A stretch of DNA of 34,943 nt from an uncultured Dorea sp. (GTDB lineage: Bacteria; Bacillota; Clostridia; Lachnospirales; Lachnospiraceae), in contig CAMSTW010000035.1 in assembly GCA_947063855.1 (NCBI GenBank), positions 1 through 34,943 of the forward strand, given 5' to 3'. The notes beneath the pieces are model-generated. The model made no database searches and had not been told where the DNA came from. It saw only the letters and a program-made list of their open reading frames with translations. The translations under genes and the position numbers were made by a program. This document shows positions 7,683-14,952 of the stretch, one piece after another (position 1 is the first letter of the stretch; every line of letters begins with the position of its first letter).

Positions 7683-7997
7683 ATGGTTGAGACGGCAGGA
7701 AAAGAGTATCTGCTGAAATTAAGAAAAGAGCAGACACGAATGAGAGAAGAAATCTTAAGGCTGTTTACGGGGAAGGGAACGCTTTCTTTTCAAGAGATTT
7801 ATCTTAAGATGGAGGAGCAGTATCACAGATACTGTCCGTTTCCCTATGAACGAGACCGGATTCTGGAAGGTGTGGTAAAAAATGAGCTTGTGGTTCTGGT
7901 AAACCGCAGGGAACTGGCAGAGATTCAGAAAGAGACAGGCATGGAGTATTGCCTTGCTTTAGGCGACAGCAGGCAGAAAACCGGCCATGCCGCATAG
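7683..7997 (+). CDS. Unknown small helical protein, 104 residues
   Basis: The ATG at 7683 is preceded by GGAGG at about 10 bp. An ATG at 7678 opens only a 12-codon frame. The sequence is helical with a possible winged-helix pattern: EEILRLFTGKGTLSFQEIYL, then RILEGVVKNELVVLVNRREL. No family is recognised with certainty. It lies 62 bp after pcfJ and 18 bp before the next gene in the same operon. Confidence 0.55.
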   Translation: MVETAGKEYLLKLRKEQTRMREEILRLFTGKGTLSFQEIYLKMEEQYHRYCPFPYERDRILEGVVKNELVVLVNRRELAEIQKETGMEYCLALGDSRQKTGHAA

Positions 7998-8015
7998 AGA
8001 AAGAGGGATTTTTAT

Positions 8016-8441
8016 ATGGATAAAAAAGAAAATATGTTGTTTGAGCTGAAGGAGACCTGTAATTTCCTTGAGGTATTCGAGCATTGCTCAGAAGCGCCGG
8101 ATTCTTTAAGTTCAGGGAAGTATCCGGATGCCCAGATCGGGCATATCCGCGCATATTATGGCAGCGATGGCTGGCAGGGAAGCTATTTCCCGTGCAGAGG
8201 GGAACTTTGGTCGAAGGAGTTTCACCGGGAATCACAGGATATTTACCGCTGTCTGGTAACGCAGCTTCATAATCTGGAATCCTTAAGAAAATTTTGTAAG
8301 GCTCATCCATCTTCAGCTGTGAGTGATTATGAGTATAATTTTTTCATGAACGGGCATGTTGCAGACTACTGGATCAGGTTCATAACGCGAGAGAAAGACT
8401 ACAATTTGTATCTGAAGGGATTTGCAAAAAATTTAAAATGA
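8016..8441 (+). CDS. Unknown protein, 141 residues
   Basis: A weak ribosome site (AGAGGGA) precedes ATG 8016. The protein is rich in aromatic residues and has GHIRAYYGSDGWQGSYFPC and NFFMNGHVADYWIRFI segments, suggesting a folded alpha/beta domain rather than a linker. I do not recognise it. It is the last gene before an intrinsic terminator at 8471-8504, so it ends the PcfK-PcfJ operon. Confidence 0.6.
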   Translation: MDKKENMLFELKETCNFLEVFEHCSEAPDSLSSGKYPDAQIGHIRAYYGSDGWQGSYFPCRGELWSKEFHRESQDIYRCLVTQLHNLESLRKFCKAHPSSAVSDYEYNFFMNGHVADYWIRFITREKDYNLYLKGFAKNLK

Positions 8442-8470
8442 TTCCGGAAGGAATTCCATACGGAGTAGAG

Positions 8471-8505
8471 AGAAAGGCGGACAATAGTTTCCGTCTTTCT
8501 TTTTA
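8471..8505 (+). terminator. Intrinsic terminator after the PcfK-PcfJ operon
   Basis: AGAAAGGCGGA (from 8471) pairs with TCCGTCTTTCT (ending 8500), including one G-T pair, and is followed by four more T. This is an 11-bp stem with a loop of about 8 bases. Confidence 0.75.
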
Positions 8506-8553
8506 CCGCTTCCAAAGGAATGTATCCTGAGATGAGGATAGGAGAGAGATACT

Positions 8554-8751
8554 ATGGATGAATTTAACAGGATTATAGAATTTGCAATAAGAAAAGATGT
8601 GGAATTGTATACATCCATGCCTTCGGGGTGGAGAAGGATGATCGGTGCATTGACCGCACCCCGCGGGAGCATGTGGATCTGCAATGGGAAATCACATTTT
8701 TCCGGGGAAAGAAAGACGGCGCTTCTGGTGAAGGAGGATTGCCTGGGATAG
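8554..8751 (+). CDS. Small protein preceding the PP-loop gene, 65 residues
   Basis: Ribosome site AGGAGAGAG is followed by ATG 8554. The short basic protein runs MDEFNRIIEFAIRKDVELYT, then GWRRMIGALTAPRGSMW and a positively charged tail. It ends 23 bp before the probable TTG start of the PP-loop protein, so it is probably the first gene of that operon. No family is recognised; the good ribosome site and tight spacing make it credible. Confidence 0.6.
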   Translation: MDEFNRIIEFAIRKDVELYTSMPSGWRRMIGALTAPRGSMWICNGKSHFSGERKTALLVKEDCLG

Positions 8752-8774
8752 ATTTTGGAAATGAGGTGGATACA

Positions 8775-10157
8775 TTGAAGAAAGAGGAAACATATTTCCA
8801 GCAGTCTAACGGGCAGCTTTCCTTATTTCAGCCGGATTTTATCCGGGATGCCGATTGTACGAAAGATACGCCGGTCATCTATGGAAAACCGGATGTCCCA
8901 ATATATGGAACCGGAAAAAGAGTCCGGCCGAGGGTGCCGGGGCGCAGGGATTCAAAGTACATGGAGAAAATTCTGCTGGAGGAGTTGCTGCCGCTGGAAA
9001 GTTATGATTTGATCATTCTCCTGATTTCAGGAGGGAAGGACAGTATCGCCTGTTACTATAAGCTGTTAGAGCTTGGCGTACCCAAACAGAAGATAGAGTT
9101 CTGGCATCATGACATTGACGGCGGGCATCCGGCAAGGAGGATGGACTGGCGCTGTACCTCCAGTTATATCCATGCTTTTTCAGAGGCAGAGCAGGTGCCG
9201 CTCAGGGTATCCTGGAGAAAGAACGGCTTCTTTGGAGAATTATACCGTATCGGCGCGTCAGAGCCGATTGAATGGCAGGAACCGGATACACAGGAGATCT
9301 GGCAGTGCCCTTTGTCAAAAAAATATAAGGAGTGCCTGAAACTGAAGGAAAAGTCTGCAGAAGATATGGAAAAACAGCTGGAGCAGTTTGGGTACCGCAT
9401 GAAATTTCCCATGAAGACTGGGGATTTAAGCAAGCGGTGGTGTTCTGCCTATTTAAAGATTATGGTAGCAGATACGGTTCTCCGAAATCTGGACAGCCTG
9501 GAGCATTTGGAAAAGATAGGGGGCAGACGGTTAAAATTTCCGGCAAAGGGAGGAACCCATCAGGGGCGCTGGTGCAGCGGGAGTCTCAAAGCTTCCGTAC
9601 AGGACAGCGTGACGGCAAGCCTAGAGAAGACAAAGAAGGATACCTGCCTGCTGATTGTGTCCGGAGAGCGCAGAGGGGAGTCGGCCGGGCGGAGCAAATA
9701 CAATGAGATGGAAATCCACAGGACAAACGCAGAGGCAAAGGCGCACCGGATCGTACACCAGTGGCGTCCGGTCATTGATTATTCGGAAAAAGATGTCTGG
9801 GAGGTTTTAAAAAGGCATAAGGTGAATCCCCATCCCTGTTACCGCGCCGGATGGAACCGCTGCAGCTGTGCAATGTGTATCTTTTCCACTCCGGCACTGT
9901 TTGCGGGAATTCGGGAGTTATATCCGGAAGATTATAAAATGCTGAAGCAAGATGAAGAGATCCTTGGGTTTACGCTGGATAATCACTGTGATCTGGATAC
10001 CTTTGTGGGGAACGCAAAGTCCTGTGTTTATCACGGTGACCAGGAGGCATTATACAGCCTGATGACAGGGGAGTTCTCCAAGGATTCCATCTATGTAAAG
10101 GATCAATGGATGTATCCGGCAGGGGCTTTCCATGGTGCGGAAGGCGGACCTTGCTAA
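8775..10157 (+). CDS. PP-loop PAPS-reductase-like protein with duplicated WC segment
   Basis: The probable start is TTG at 8775, with AGGTGG (8764-8769) in position, giving 460 residues; in-frame starts further up (GTG 8766, ATG 8628) lack good ribosome sites or overlap the upstream gene. SGGKDS at 85-90 is the PP-loop of the PAPS-reductase/ATP-pyrophosphatase superfamily. HHDIDGGHP follows. A segment is duplicated with a 44-residue offset: KFPMKTGDLSKRWCS (210-224) and KFPAKGGTHQGRWCS (254-268), giving C223 and C267. A cysteine cluster, C355 and C363-C365-C368 (CYRAGWNRCSCAMC), may bind iron-sulfur or zinc. QLSLF at 14-18 matches the sliding-clamp-binding consensus. Relatives on phages and plasmids include DndC-like DNA sulfur-modification enzymes, but no other dnd genes are here; the substrate is unknown. 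Confidence 0.8.
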   Translation: MKKEETYFQQSNGQLSLFQPDFIRDADCTKDTPVIYGKPDVPIYGTGKRVRPRVPGRRDSKYMEKILLEELLPLESYDLIILLISGGKDSIACYYKLLELGVPKQKIEFWHHDIDGGHPARRMDWRCTSSYIHAFSEAEQVPLRVSWRKNGFFGELYRIGASEPIEWQEPDTQEIWQCPLSKKYKECLKLKEKSAEDMEKQLEQFGYRMKFPMKTGDLSKRWCSAYLKIMVADTVLRNLDSLEHLEKIGGRRLKFPAKGGTHQGRWCSGSLKASVQDSVTASLEKTKKDTCLLIVSGERRGESAGRSKYNEMEIHRTNAEAKAHRIVHQWRPVIDYSEKDVWEVLKRHKVNPHPCYRAGWNRCSCAMCIFSTPALFAGIRELYPEDYKMLKQDEEILGFTLDNHCDLDTFVGNAKSCVYHGDQEALYSLMTGEFSKDSIYVKDQWMYPAGAFHGAEGGPC

Positions 10158-10191
10158 TAGAAAACGAAATGGTGAAAGGTAGGAAAATATT

Positions 10192-10896
10192 ATGAAATTT
10201 GCAGAGAAAATATTTGAAAGGGCAACAGTAAAAGGAATTGCAGATTATCTGTTATACAGCATGGTTCCAGACCGTGATGGCCGCAGTTATGAGGCGCGTT
10301 TGGATGATGCAGAGGTGGCTTTCGAGAATGTTGCTAAACAATATGGTGAAGAGGGAGCTTCCATACTGTTATCCGCAACGAACGAGATGGCAAATGAAAA
10401 TGCCAGCGTATATATGGAAATGGGACTGCAGGCAGGGTTCTTGATCATTGCTGATCTATTCCAGAACATCTGCCGGGAAAGAAATCAGGCTATAAACAGC
10501 ATGGCTTCTAATGACCATAGGGCAGAGGAAGAACAGAATCTGGATACGAAGTCTGATGAAGATCCGGATATAAAGTCTGATGCAGATTCAGATACGGAGC
10601 CGGAGAGCAGACACACGGTTCTACAGCAATTTATCAGGAACAGGTTGGATACAGCTTTGGAAGATACACTGCGGAAAGACCGTAAATATCAGAAATCAAA
10701 GCAGAAGGCCGAAGCAAAGACTGAAAAGCTGAATAAGGATATGTTCACACATGAGCAATGGAGGCTGATTGAGGATGCCCTGGAAGAGAGCAATGCAAGC
10801 GCTTCAGAATATGGGCGGGCTGCTTATCAGCAGGGGCTGTTTGATGCCTTAGACTTTTTCAAAGACATACGGGCAATGAAGGGAGAATCTATATGA
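10192..10896 (+). CDS. Unknown acidic two-lobed protein, 234 residues
   Basis: Start ATG 10192 has a weak AGG ribosome site. Two helical lobes flank an acidic linker at about 115-142 made of repeated units (DTKSDEDP, DIKSDADS, DTEPES). The underlying DNA is a 24-bp repeat at 10543-10599. The lobes look related: NEMANENASVYMEMGLQAGF (about 64-83) against LEESNASASEYGRAAYQQGL (about 198-217), both followed by a DLF/DFF helix. This suggests internal duplication. No family is recognised. Its stop overlaps the next start (ATGA), so the two are translationally coupled. Confidence 0.65.
   Translation: MKFAEKIFERATVKGIADYLLYSMVPDRDGRSYEARLDDAEVAFENVAKQYGEEGASILLSATNEMANENASVYMEMGLQAGFLIIADLFQNICRERNQAINSMASNDHRAEEEQNLDTKSDEDPDIKSDADSDTEPESRHTVLQQFIRNRLDTALEDTLRKDRKYQKSKQKAEAKTEKLNKDMFTHEQWRLIEDALEESNASASEYGRAAYQQGLFDALDFFKDIRAMKGESI
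10543..10599 (+). repeat. 24-bp tandem repeat coding an acidic linker
   Basis: Two complete units (10543-10566 and 10567-10590) plus a partial third (10591-10599) start GATA and carry AAGTCTGATG in the full units. They encode DTKSDEDP/DIKSDADS/DTE. Length variation here would keep the frame. Confidence 0.7.
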
Positions 10897-11348
10897 ATAC
10901 ATCAGAAAGCATGAAAGATACTTTAGAACTACAGCCGATAGGTACAGACTTTTGGTCGCGTCCAGTCTATAAAGACCAGCATGGACATTTATGGAAGGAT
11001 ATTACATTAGGAAGCAATCAGCCAGATCTTTGCTCTGTAGCGGATAATGCATTTGATGGTGAGCCGGATATGCCAATCCGAAGACCATTTATTATTTTAT
11101 CAAAGGAAGGACAAGTTGATGAAAATAAACGGTTCCATTATCAAATGCTGGACAGATACAGATGTGATTGTGACTATTATCTTGGTTATGGTAACAGAAA
11201 TTCTGACGTTCTTCCATTAAAAGATGAAAGGAAGCTCATAGAAGAGATGAAAAGAATCTGGCTTAGCTTTTCGGAGGAGGAAAAACCCAAATGGTTAACA
11301 TGGGATCAGATTCTTGAATATGAAAAAGCAATGTGTTTTCCCAATTAG
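10893..11348 (+). CDS. LPD11-like domain protein
   Basis: A 151-residue protein whose ATG overlaps the preceding stop by 4 bp. The C-terminal half, about 76-147, matches what I recall of the LPD11 domain (large polyvalent protein-associated domain 11): YQMLDRYRCDCDYYLGYGNR, then MKRIWLSF and EEKPKWLTWDQILEYEKAM. LPD domains occur in the giant polyvalent proteins of phages and conjugative elements. Standalone copies are also common on such elements and have no proven activity. The N-terminal half (FWSRPVYKDQHGHLW, FDGEPDMPI) is unassigned. Confidence 0.7.
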   Translation: MNTSESMKDTLELQPIGTDFWSRPVYKDQHGHLWKDITLGSNQPDLCSVADNAFDGEPDMPIRRPFIILSKEGQVDENKRFHYQMLDRYRCDCDYYLGYGNRNSDVLPLKDERKLIEEMKRIWLSFSEEEKPKWLTWDQILEYEKAMCFPN

Positions 11349-11405
11349 CACCGAGGCGGTTACTTTATCTACACGTCAATTTTCTATAAACAAGGAGAGA
11401 AGCAG

Positions 11406-11744
11406 ATGGAGAGAAGAATCAGGGCAGTGAAGCAGGAGACGATAGATGCATTTTATCCCAATCTGAACCTGGCTGCATTTTACAGGAAGGTGGCAGAGGA
11501 ATTTCAGATGCCGGTAGAGGAAGGATATGGGTTTGACTGCAGGAAAATACGGATTGCATCCAATATACGGAAGCAGTGGTGCGAGAAGTTTGAAAAGGAA
11601 CATGGGGAGGCGCAGCGTTGGGAGATCAACATGAGGCTGTGTATGTCCGGCCCGTGCGTGGAAAAGTATCTGCGGGAGAATGAAGTGGAGATTGAGGAGG
11701 ATTGGATTTGTAAGATAGGGCAGAATAGCAGCAAACAAATGTGA
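11406..11744 (+). CDS. Unknown small protein, 112 residues, possibly frameshifted at its 3' end
   Basis: Ribosome site AAGGAGAG precedes ATG 11406. The sequence is MERRIRAVKQETIDAFYPNL... with conserved-looking Cys and Trp residues (GFDCRKIRI, RKQWCEKF, CMSGPCVEKY). No family is recognised. Downstream, the +1 frame stays open from 11719 to 11865 and reads like a natural continuation (IAANKCEQYEKMRKKYTEIK). The gene may therefore be shortened by a frameshift near 11719-11740. It is the last cargo gene before the second control cassette. Confidence 0.6.
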   Translation: MERRIRAVKQETIDAFYPNLNLAAFYRKVAEEFQMPVEEGYGFDCRKIRIASNIRKQWCEKFEKEHGEAQRWEINMRLCMSGPCVEKYLRENEVEIEEDWICKIGQNSSKQM

Positions 11745-11757
11745 ACAGTATGAAAAA

Positions 11758-11865
11758 ATGAGAAAAAAATATACAGAAATTAAGGTTATGCAGGCTTCTT
11801 TTAATGTAGAGAAGGTTATATGCAATTGGATGTACTTTGATAAATGTATAAAGAATGCTGATTAA
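11758..11865 (+). CDS. Possible 35-residue ORF or frameshifted tail of the upstream gene
   Basis: ATG 11758 opens a frame MRKKYTEIKVMQASFNVEKV... ending at TAA 11863-11865. No clear ribosome site precedes it. The frame extends upstream without stop to 11719, inside the preceding gene in another frame, which suggests a displaced C-terminus rather than an independent gene. Its stop touches the left arm of the second operator. Confidence 0.3.
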   Translation: MRKKYTEIKVMQASFNVEKVICNWMYFDKCIKNAD

Positions 11866-11917
11866 ACACAATATATAGAATTAATTATTGACAAACAGCT
11901 ATATATTGTGTTAAAGT
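11865..11917 (+). promoter_or_regulatory. Promoter inside a perfect 14-bp inverted repeat, copy 2
   Basis: The left arm (11865-11878) and right arm (11899-11912) are identical to those of copy 1; the spacer is 20 bp instead of 21. The -35 box is a consensus TTGACA (11888-11893). The -10 is TAAAGT (11912-11917) at 18 bp, or TTAAAG at 17 bp. It should drive the leader RNA and, on readthrough, xis and the recombinases. Confidence 0.78.
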
Positions 11918-11923
11918 GTAACT

Positions 11924-12066
11924 GTAATTTTTTGCAGAAATGCATAACTGTGTAAAATTCTTGTTCTGGAGTAGGTTCAGAAGTAAAATTTTATGTCGGT
12001 CTTTGACCGAATGATTAAAAAAGAAAGACACTAAAAAATCGGCTGGTTTTTTGGTGTCTTTTTTTA
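11924..12066 (+). ncRNA. Structured leader or small RNA, copy 2
   Basis: Hairpins in the same order as copy 1: P1 TGCA (11933-11936)/TGCA (11941-11944) closed by a GAAA tetraloop; P2 TTCTG (11964-11968)/CAGAA (11978-11982); P3 TCGGTC (11996-12001)/GACCGA (12005-12010) with a TTT loop; P4 the terminator. Compared with copy 1, P2 and P3 changed sequence but kept pairing, while TTGTTC at the 5' side of P2 and the AAATTT after it are retained. The RNA 5' end is inferred from the promoter. Confidence 0.6.
12024..12065 (+). terminator. Intrinsic terminator between promoter and xis
   Basis: AAAGACACTAAAAAA (12024-12038) pairs with TTTTTTGGTGTCTTT (from 12047) over 15 bp with one T-G wobble, then continues into a T-tract ending at 12065. 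The stem core GACAC/GGTGTC is shared with the copy 1 terminator. Confidence 0.8.
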
Positions 12067-12128
12067 CGCAGTAATGCAGGTTCGGCAAGGAAGTTCATTA
12101 ACCAGAAACTATAAAAGGAGGAGGACAT

Positions 12129-12329
12129 ATGGCAAAAGAAAATCTGTTATCAAAGGTGTACAATGCTGAGGAGATTCAGCAATTACTGGGGATTGGAAGA
12201 AGTAAAACTTATGATTTCTTGGATGAGGTTAATAAAAAACAGGCTCCATTCAGAGTAATTAAGATAGGACGTATCTACCGGGTTCCGAAAGATTCTTTTG
12301 ACAGGTGGATAGATGGAGAGGAAATTTAA
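12129..12329 (+). CDS. xis: Excisionase-family DNA-binding protein
   Basis: A 66-residue protein behind AAAGGAGGAGG. It is a single excisionase/MerR-like winged helix: VYNAEEIQQLLGIGRSKTYD, then PFRVIKIGRIYRVPKDSFDRW, the usual 'helix-turn-helix plus basic wing' pattern. Such proteins bend attachment-site DNA and steer a tyrosine recombinase toward excision; some also act as regulators. The gene ends 11 bp before the first recombinase ATG, and expression probably depends on readthrough of the terminator at 12024-12065. Confidence 0.85.
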   Translation: MAKENLLSKVYNAEEIQQLLGIGRSKTYDFLDEVNKKQAPFRVIKIGRIYRVPKDSFDRWIDGEEI

Positions 12330-12340
12330 GAGGAGAGAGA

Positions 12341-13519
12341 ATGGATAAAAAATCTAAAAAGTGCCCGCATGCTTTTTATGAAAGAGGTTCATGGTATTAC
12401 AGGACAAAAGTTTTGCAGGAGGATTATAGCGTAAAGTATGGGAAAATAGGCGGTTTTAGCAGTGATATAGAAGCAGAGAAAGCATATAAAAAGCATATTG
12501 CAGAGTTTGAACAAGCTATGGAAGCACGGTTTTTAGTGCAGGGAAAAGATATATCATTGAAGGAGTATTTGATATATTGGTTTCAAAGCATATTTTCAGA
12601 CAGAGTAGAAAGTACTACGCAGTATGTGTCCGCATATGTTTTATATACATTTATTTTTCCGTCAATTGAAGAAGATATTAAACTTAGAATGGTCAGTTCA
12701 GAATACTTGAATGAATTATTAAAAAGTGCCTCTAAGTATTGTGAATCTGCTGGAAATAAAAGCAGGGAATTACTTTATATCGCTTTTAAAGATGCTGTAG
12801 TTTCCAGAATGATTTCAAATAATCCGGTTCCTAATACTAAGAAATATCCGAGAAGAAAGCCGAAAATCCAGATTTTGAATAAAGAACAGATTATTCTTTT
12901 ATTGCATGCTGCCAAAGGAAGAAACTGGTTTCTGGAGATTATACTTGCTTTATATCTTGGATTACGTAAAGGGGAAATATTAGGGTTGAAGTTTGGTGAC
13001 TTTGATTTGAGTGAGAAGACAGTACATATCCAACGACAATTAGCTGCCAATATAAAACTGGAAGAAAATGGGGCCGGTATAGAAGAATACAGTATAGTAG
13101 AGCGTGATCCCAAAACAGAAAAAAGTAACCGCATACTTCGGGTTCCCAATATTGTTTTAGTAGAATTAGAAAAAAGACGCCGGCAGATTGCGGCAAATAA
13201 AAATCTGTTAGAGGATGCGTATCAGGATATGGATTATGTAAGTTGTCAAAAAAATGGTTTGCCACATGGATTAGGCTCTATGAATAAAGAATTGTATGTG
13301 CTGTGTGAAAGAAATTTGTTACCACACATTACAGTTCATGGACTGCGGCATATGTTTGCAACAATCCTTTTGGAAAGGGGTGTAAGTATAGCAAAGATAT
13401 CGGGGATGCTTGGCCATAGCTCTGTTCATACAACATTTGAGTTCTATCTTGACATTATGGATGCAGATGAAAAAATAATGGAATTTATGAATAAAGAATT
13501 TGTTCCAGATGAAGAATAA
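12341..13519 (+). CDS. int: Tyrosine recombinase/integrase 1
   Basis: Start ATG 12341 is chosen for its AGGAGAGAGA ribosome site; an in-frame GTG at 12305 lies inside xis. 392 residues. The N-terminal region (YERGSWYYRTKV) resembles the arm-binding domain of Tn916-like integrases, followed by a core-binding SAM-like region. The catalytic domain has R209 (LGLRKGEIL), HGLR with H333 and R336, GHSS near 353, and nucleophile Y369 (FEFYLDIMD). All key residues are present. It is markedly AT-rich compared with uvrB. It lies 12 bp before a second recombinase. Confidence 0.92.
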   Translation: MDKKSKKCPHAFYERGSWYYRTKVLQEDYSVKYGKIGGFSSDIEAEKAYKKHIAEFEQAMEARFLVQGKDISLKEYLIYWFQSIFSDRVESTTQYVSAYVLYTFIFPSIEEDIKLRMVSSEYLNELLKSASKYCESAGNKSRELLYIAFKDAVVSRMISNNPVPNTKKYPRRKPKIQILNKEQIILLLHAAKGRNWFLEIILALYLGLRKGEILGLKFGDFDLSEKTVHIQRQLAANIKLEENGAGIEEYSIVERDPKTEKSNRILRVPNIVLVELEKRRRQIAANKNLLEDAYQDMDYVSCQKNGLPHGLGSMNKELYVLCERNLLPHITVHGLRHMFATILLERGVSIAKISGMLGHSSVHTTFEFYLDIMDADEKIMEFMNKEFVPDEE

Positions 13520-13531
13520 CCAGGAGGAGAG

Positions 13532-14950
13532 ATGGATTTAAAAAAGGTTAATTTGCACCCTTATATAGATTACAAAATATCTAATATTATGTCTGTGAAA
13601 GGGAAGTTTGGCTTTCGTGTTAAGCTGTATTATGCTGATGGAGAAGAAAAGATATGTCAACACGCAGGGTATGAGAAAAAGACAGAGGCTAACAAGGCGC
13701 GTAATGGCATCATAGCACAACTTCATATGGGAACTTATGTTGTGTATCCTAACATTAAAGTTCGGGAATTGTTAGTATACTGGCTGGAAGAAGTTATGAA
13801 ACCGGAGCCGTCTTTTACAGCGAATAGCTACCATACATATAAAAATTGTATTGATAAGCATATCATACCGCAGATAGGCAATCTAAAGCTAATGACACTT
13901 AATCAAGGGCATTTGAGCAAGCTTTACAAGTTGCTGACGGATAAATATACGTCTATACCTAAATTGGCGAAGACAATTTTAAATACATCCATGAGGTATG
14001 CATTAGATAAGCATTTGATTATGAATAATCCATGTGTAGATGTAGATTTACCTAAACAGATAAAGAAGGACAAATATCATACCATTGTTGTTGAGGAGGC
14101 TAAAACCTATAATCTGGAACAGGTTAAACTTTTATTGGAAGTGTCTAAGGATTCACGTATTCATATGCAGATAGTGTTTGCGTTGTTGATGGGGCTGCGA
14201 AAAAGTGAAATAAATGGACTGAAATATTCGGATGTGGATTTCACACATCATAAATTGAGAATTCAACGTCAGCTTGGAGAGGATCTTCATGCGGAAGAAA
14301 GTGAAAAATGTGTGAAATCAAAAACAAAGCAGGAGATCAGACCAAAGACTCGTTCCAGTTGCCGGGAGTTGGATATACCGGATTATGTGTATCATGAAAT
14401 TCTGGAAGAACGAAAGCGGTATGAAAGAAATCGTAGCAGAAGGCAAAATGGGAAATGGGTTTTTCAGGATATGGGATATATATGCTGTTCAAGTTATGGA
14501 CGTCCACGAAGTAAAGATTACCATTTTAAGCATTATAAAGAACTTTTAGAAAAAACGGGGCTTCCGCATATACGCTTTCATGATCTACGTAAGACCTATG
14601 CTACACTTTTGATGAAAAATAATATTAACCAAAAAGCAGTGGCAACAGCATTAGGACATGCGAAATCTATTATTACTGTAGATACCTATACGGATATGCA
14701 GGCGATTATAGAGGATTGTATAGACGAACTGCAGGAGTTTATTTCAGAAGTTCACCCTTATGATTATACAGACAGAACTTTGTTATGGGAGATGTTCCAG
14801 GAAGTAATTGAGATTCAGGAAGAGGGAACAGAAGAAGTTGAGGAGATGGAGGAAAGAAAGGAGAAGAGAGCACAGACATCGATTGTGTACGATTACTCGG
14901 ATGTAACAGAATTGGCAGATATAAATGAATGGTTTGCAGGAGAGGGGTAG
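13532..14950 (+). CDS. int: Tyrosine recombinase/integrase 2, with C-terminal extension
   Basis: 472 residues, ribosome site CAGGAGGAGAG. A catalytic domain with R223 (MGLRKSEIN), HDLRKT with H350 and R353, GH at 375-376, and nucleophile Y386 (VDTYTDM). The N-terminal half (FRVKLYYADGEEK) is like an arm-binding domain. About 85 residues follow the tyrosine, including a Glu-rich stretch (EIQEEGTEEVEEMEERKEK) that is longer than usual for this family. It is only distantly similar to recombinase 1, so it is not a recent tandem copy. The two may act as a pair or one may be a relic. AT-rich. Confidence 0.92.
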   Translation: MDLKKVNLHPYIDYKISNIMSVKGKFGFRVKLYYADGEEKICQHAGYEKKTEANKARNGIIAQLHMGTYVVYPNIKVRELLVYWLEEVMKPEPSFTANSYHTYKNCIDKHIIPQIGNLKLMTLNQGHLSKLYKLLTDKYTSIPKLAKTILNTSMRYALDKHLIMNNPCVDVDLPKQIKKDKYHTIVVEEAKTYNLEQVKLLLEVSKDSRIHMQIVFALLMGLRKSEINGLKYSDVDFTHHKLRIQRQLGEDLHAEESEKCVKSKTKQEIRPKTRSSCRELDIPDYVYHEILEERKRYERNRSRRQNGKWVFQDMGYICCSSYGRPRSKDYHFKHYKELLEKTGLPHIRFHDLRKTYATLLMKNNINQKAVATALGHAKSIITVDTYTDMQAIIEDCIDELQEFISEVHPYDYTDRTLLWEMFQEVIEIQEEGTEEVEEMEERKEKRAQTSIVYDYSDVTELADINEWFAGEG

Positions 14951-14952
14951 CG

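Noticed and set aside
1261..14950. A complete conjugative element
   Set aside because: No relaxase, coupling protein, secretion ATPase or replication initiator is present in the window. PcfJ/PcfK alone do not show conjugation.
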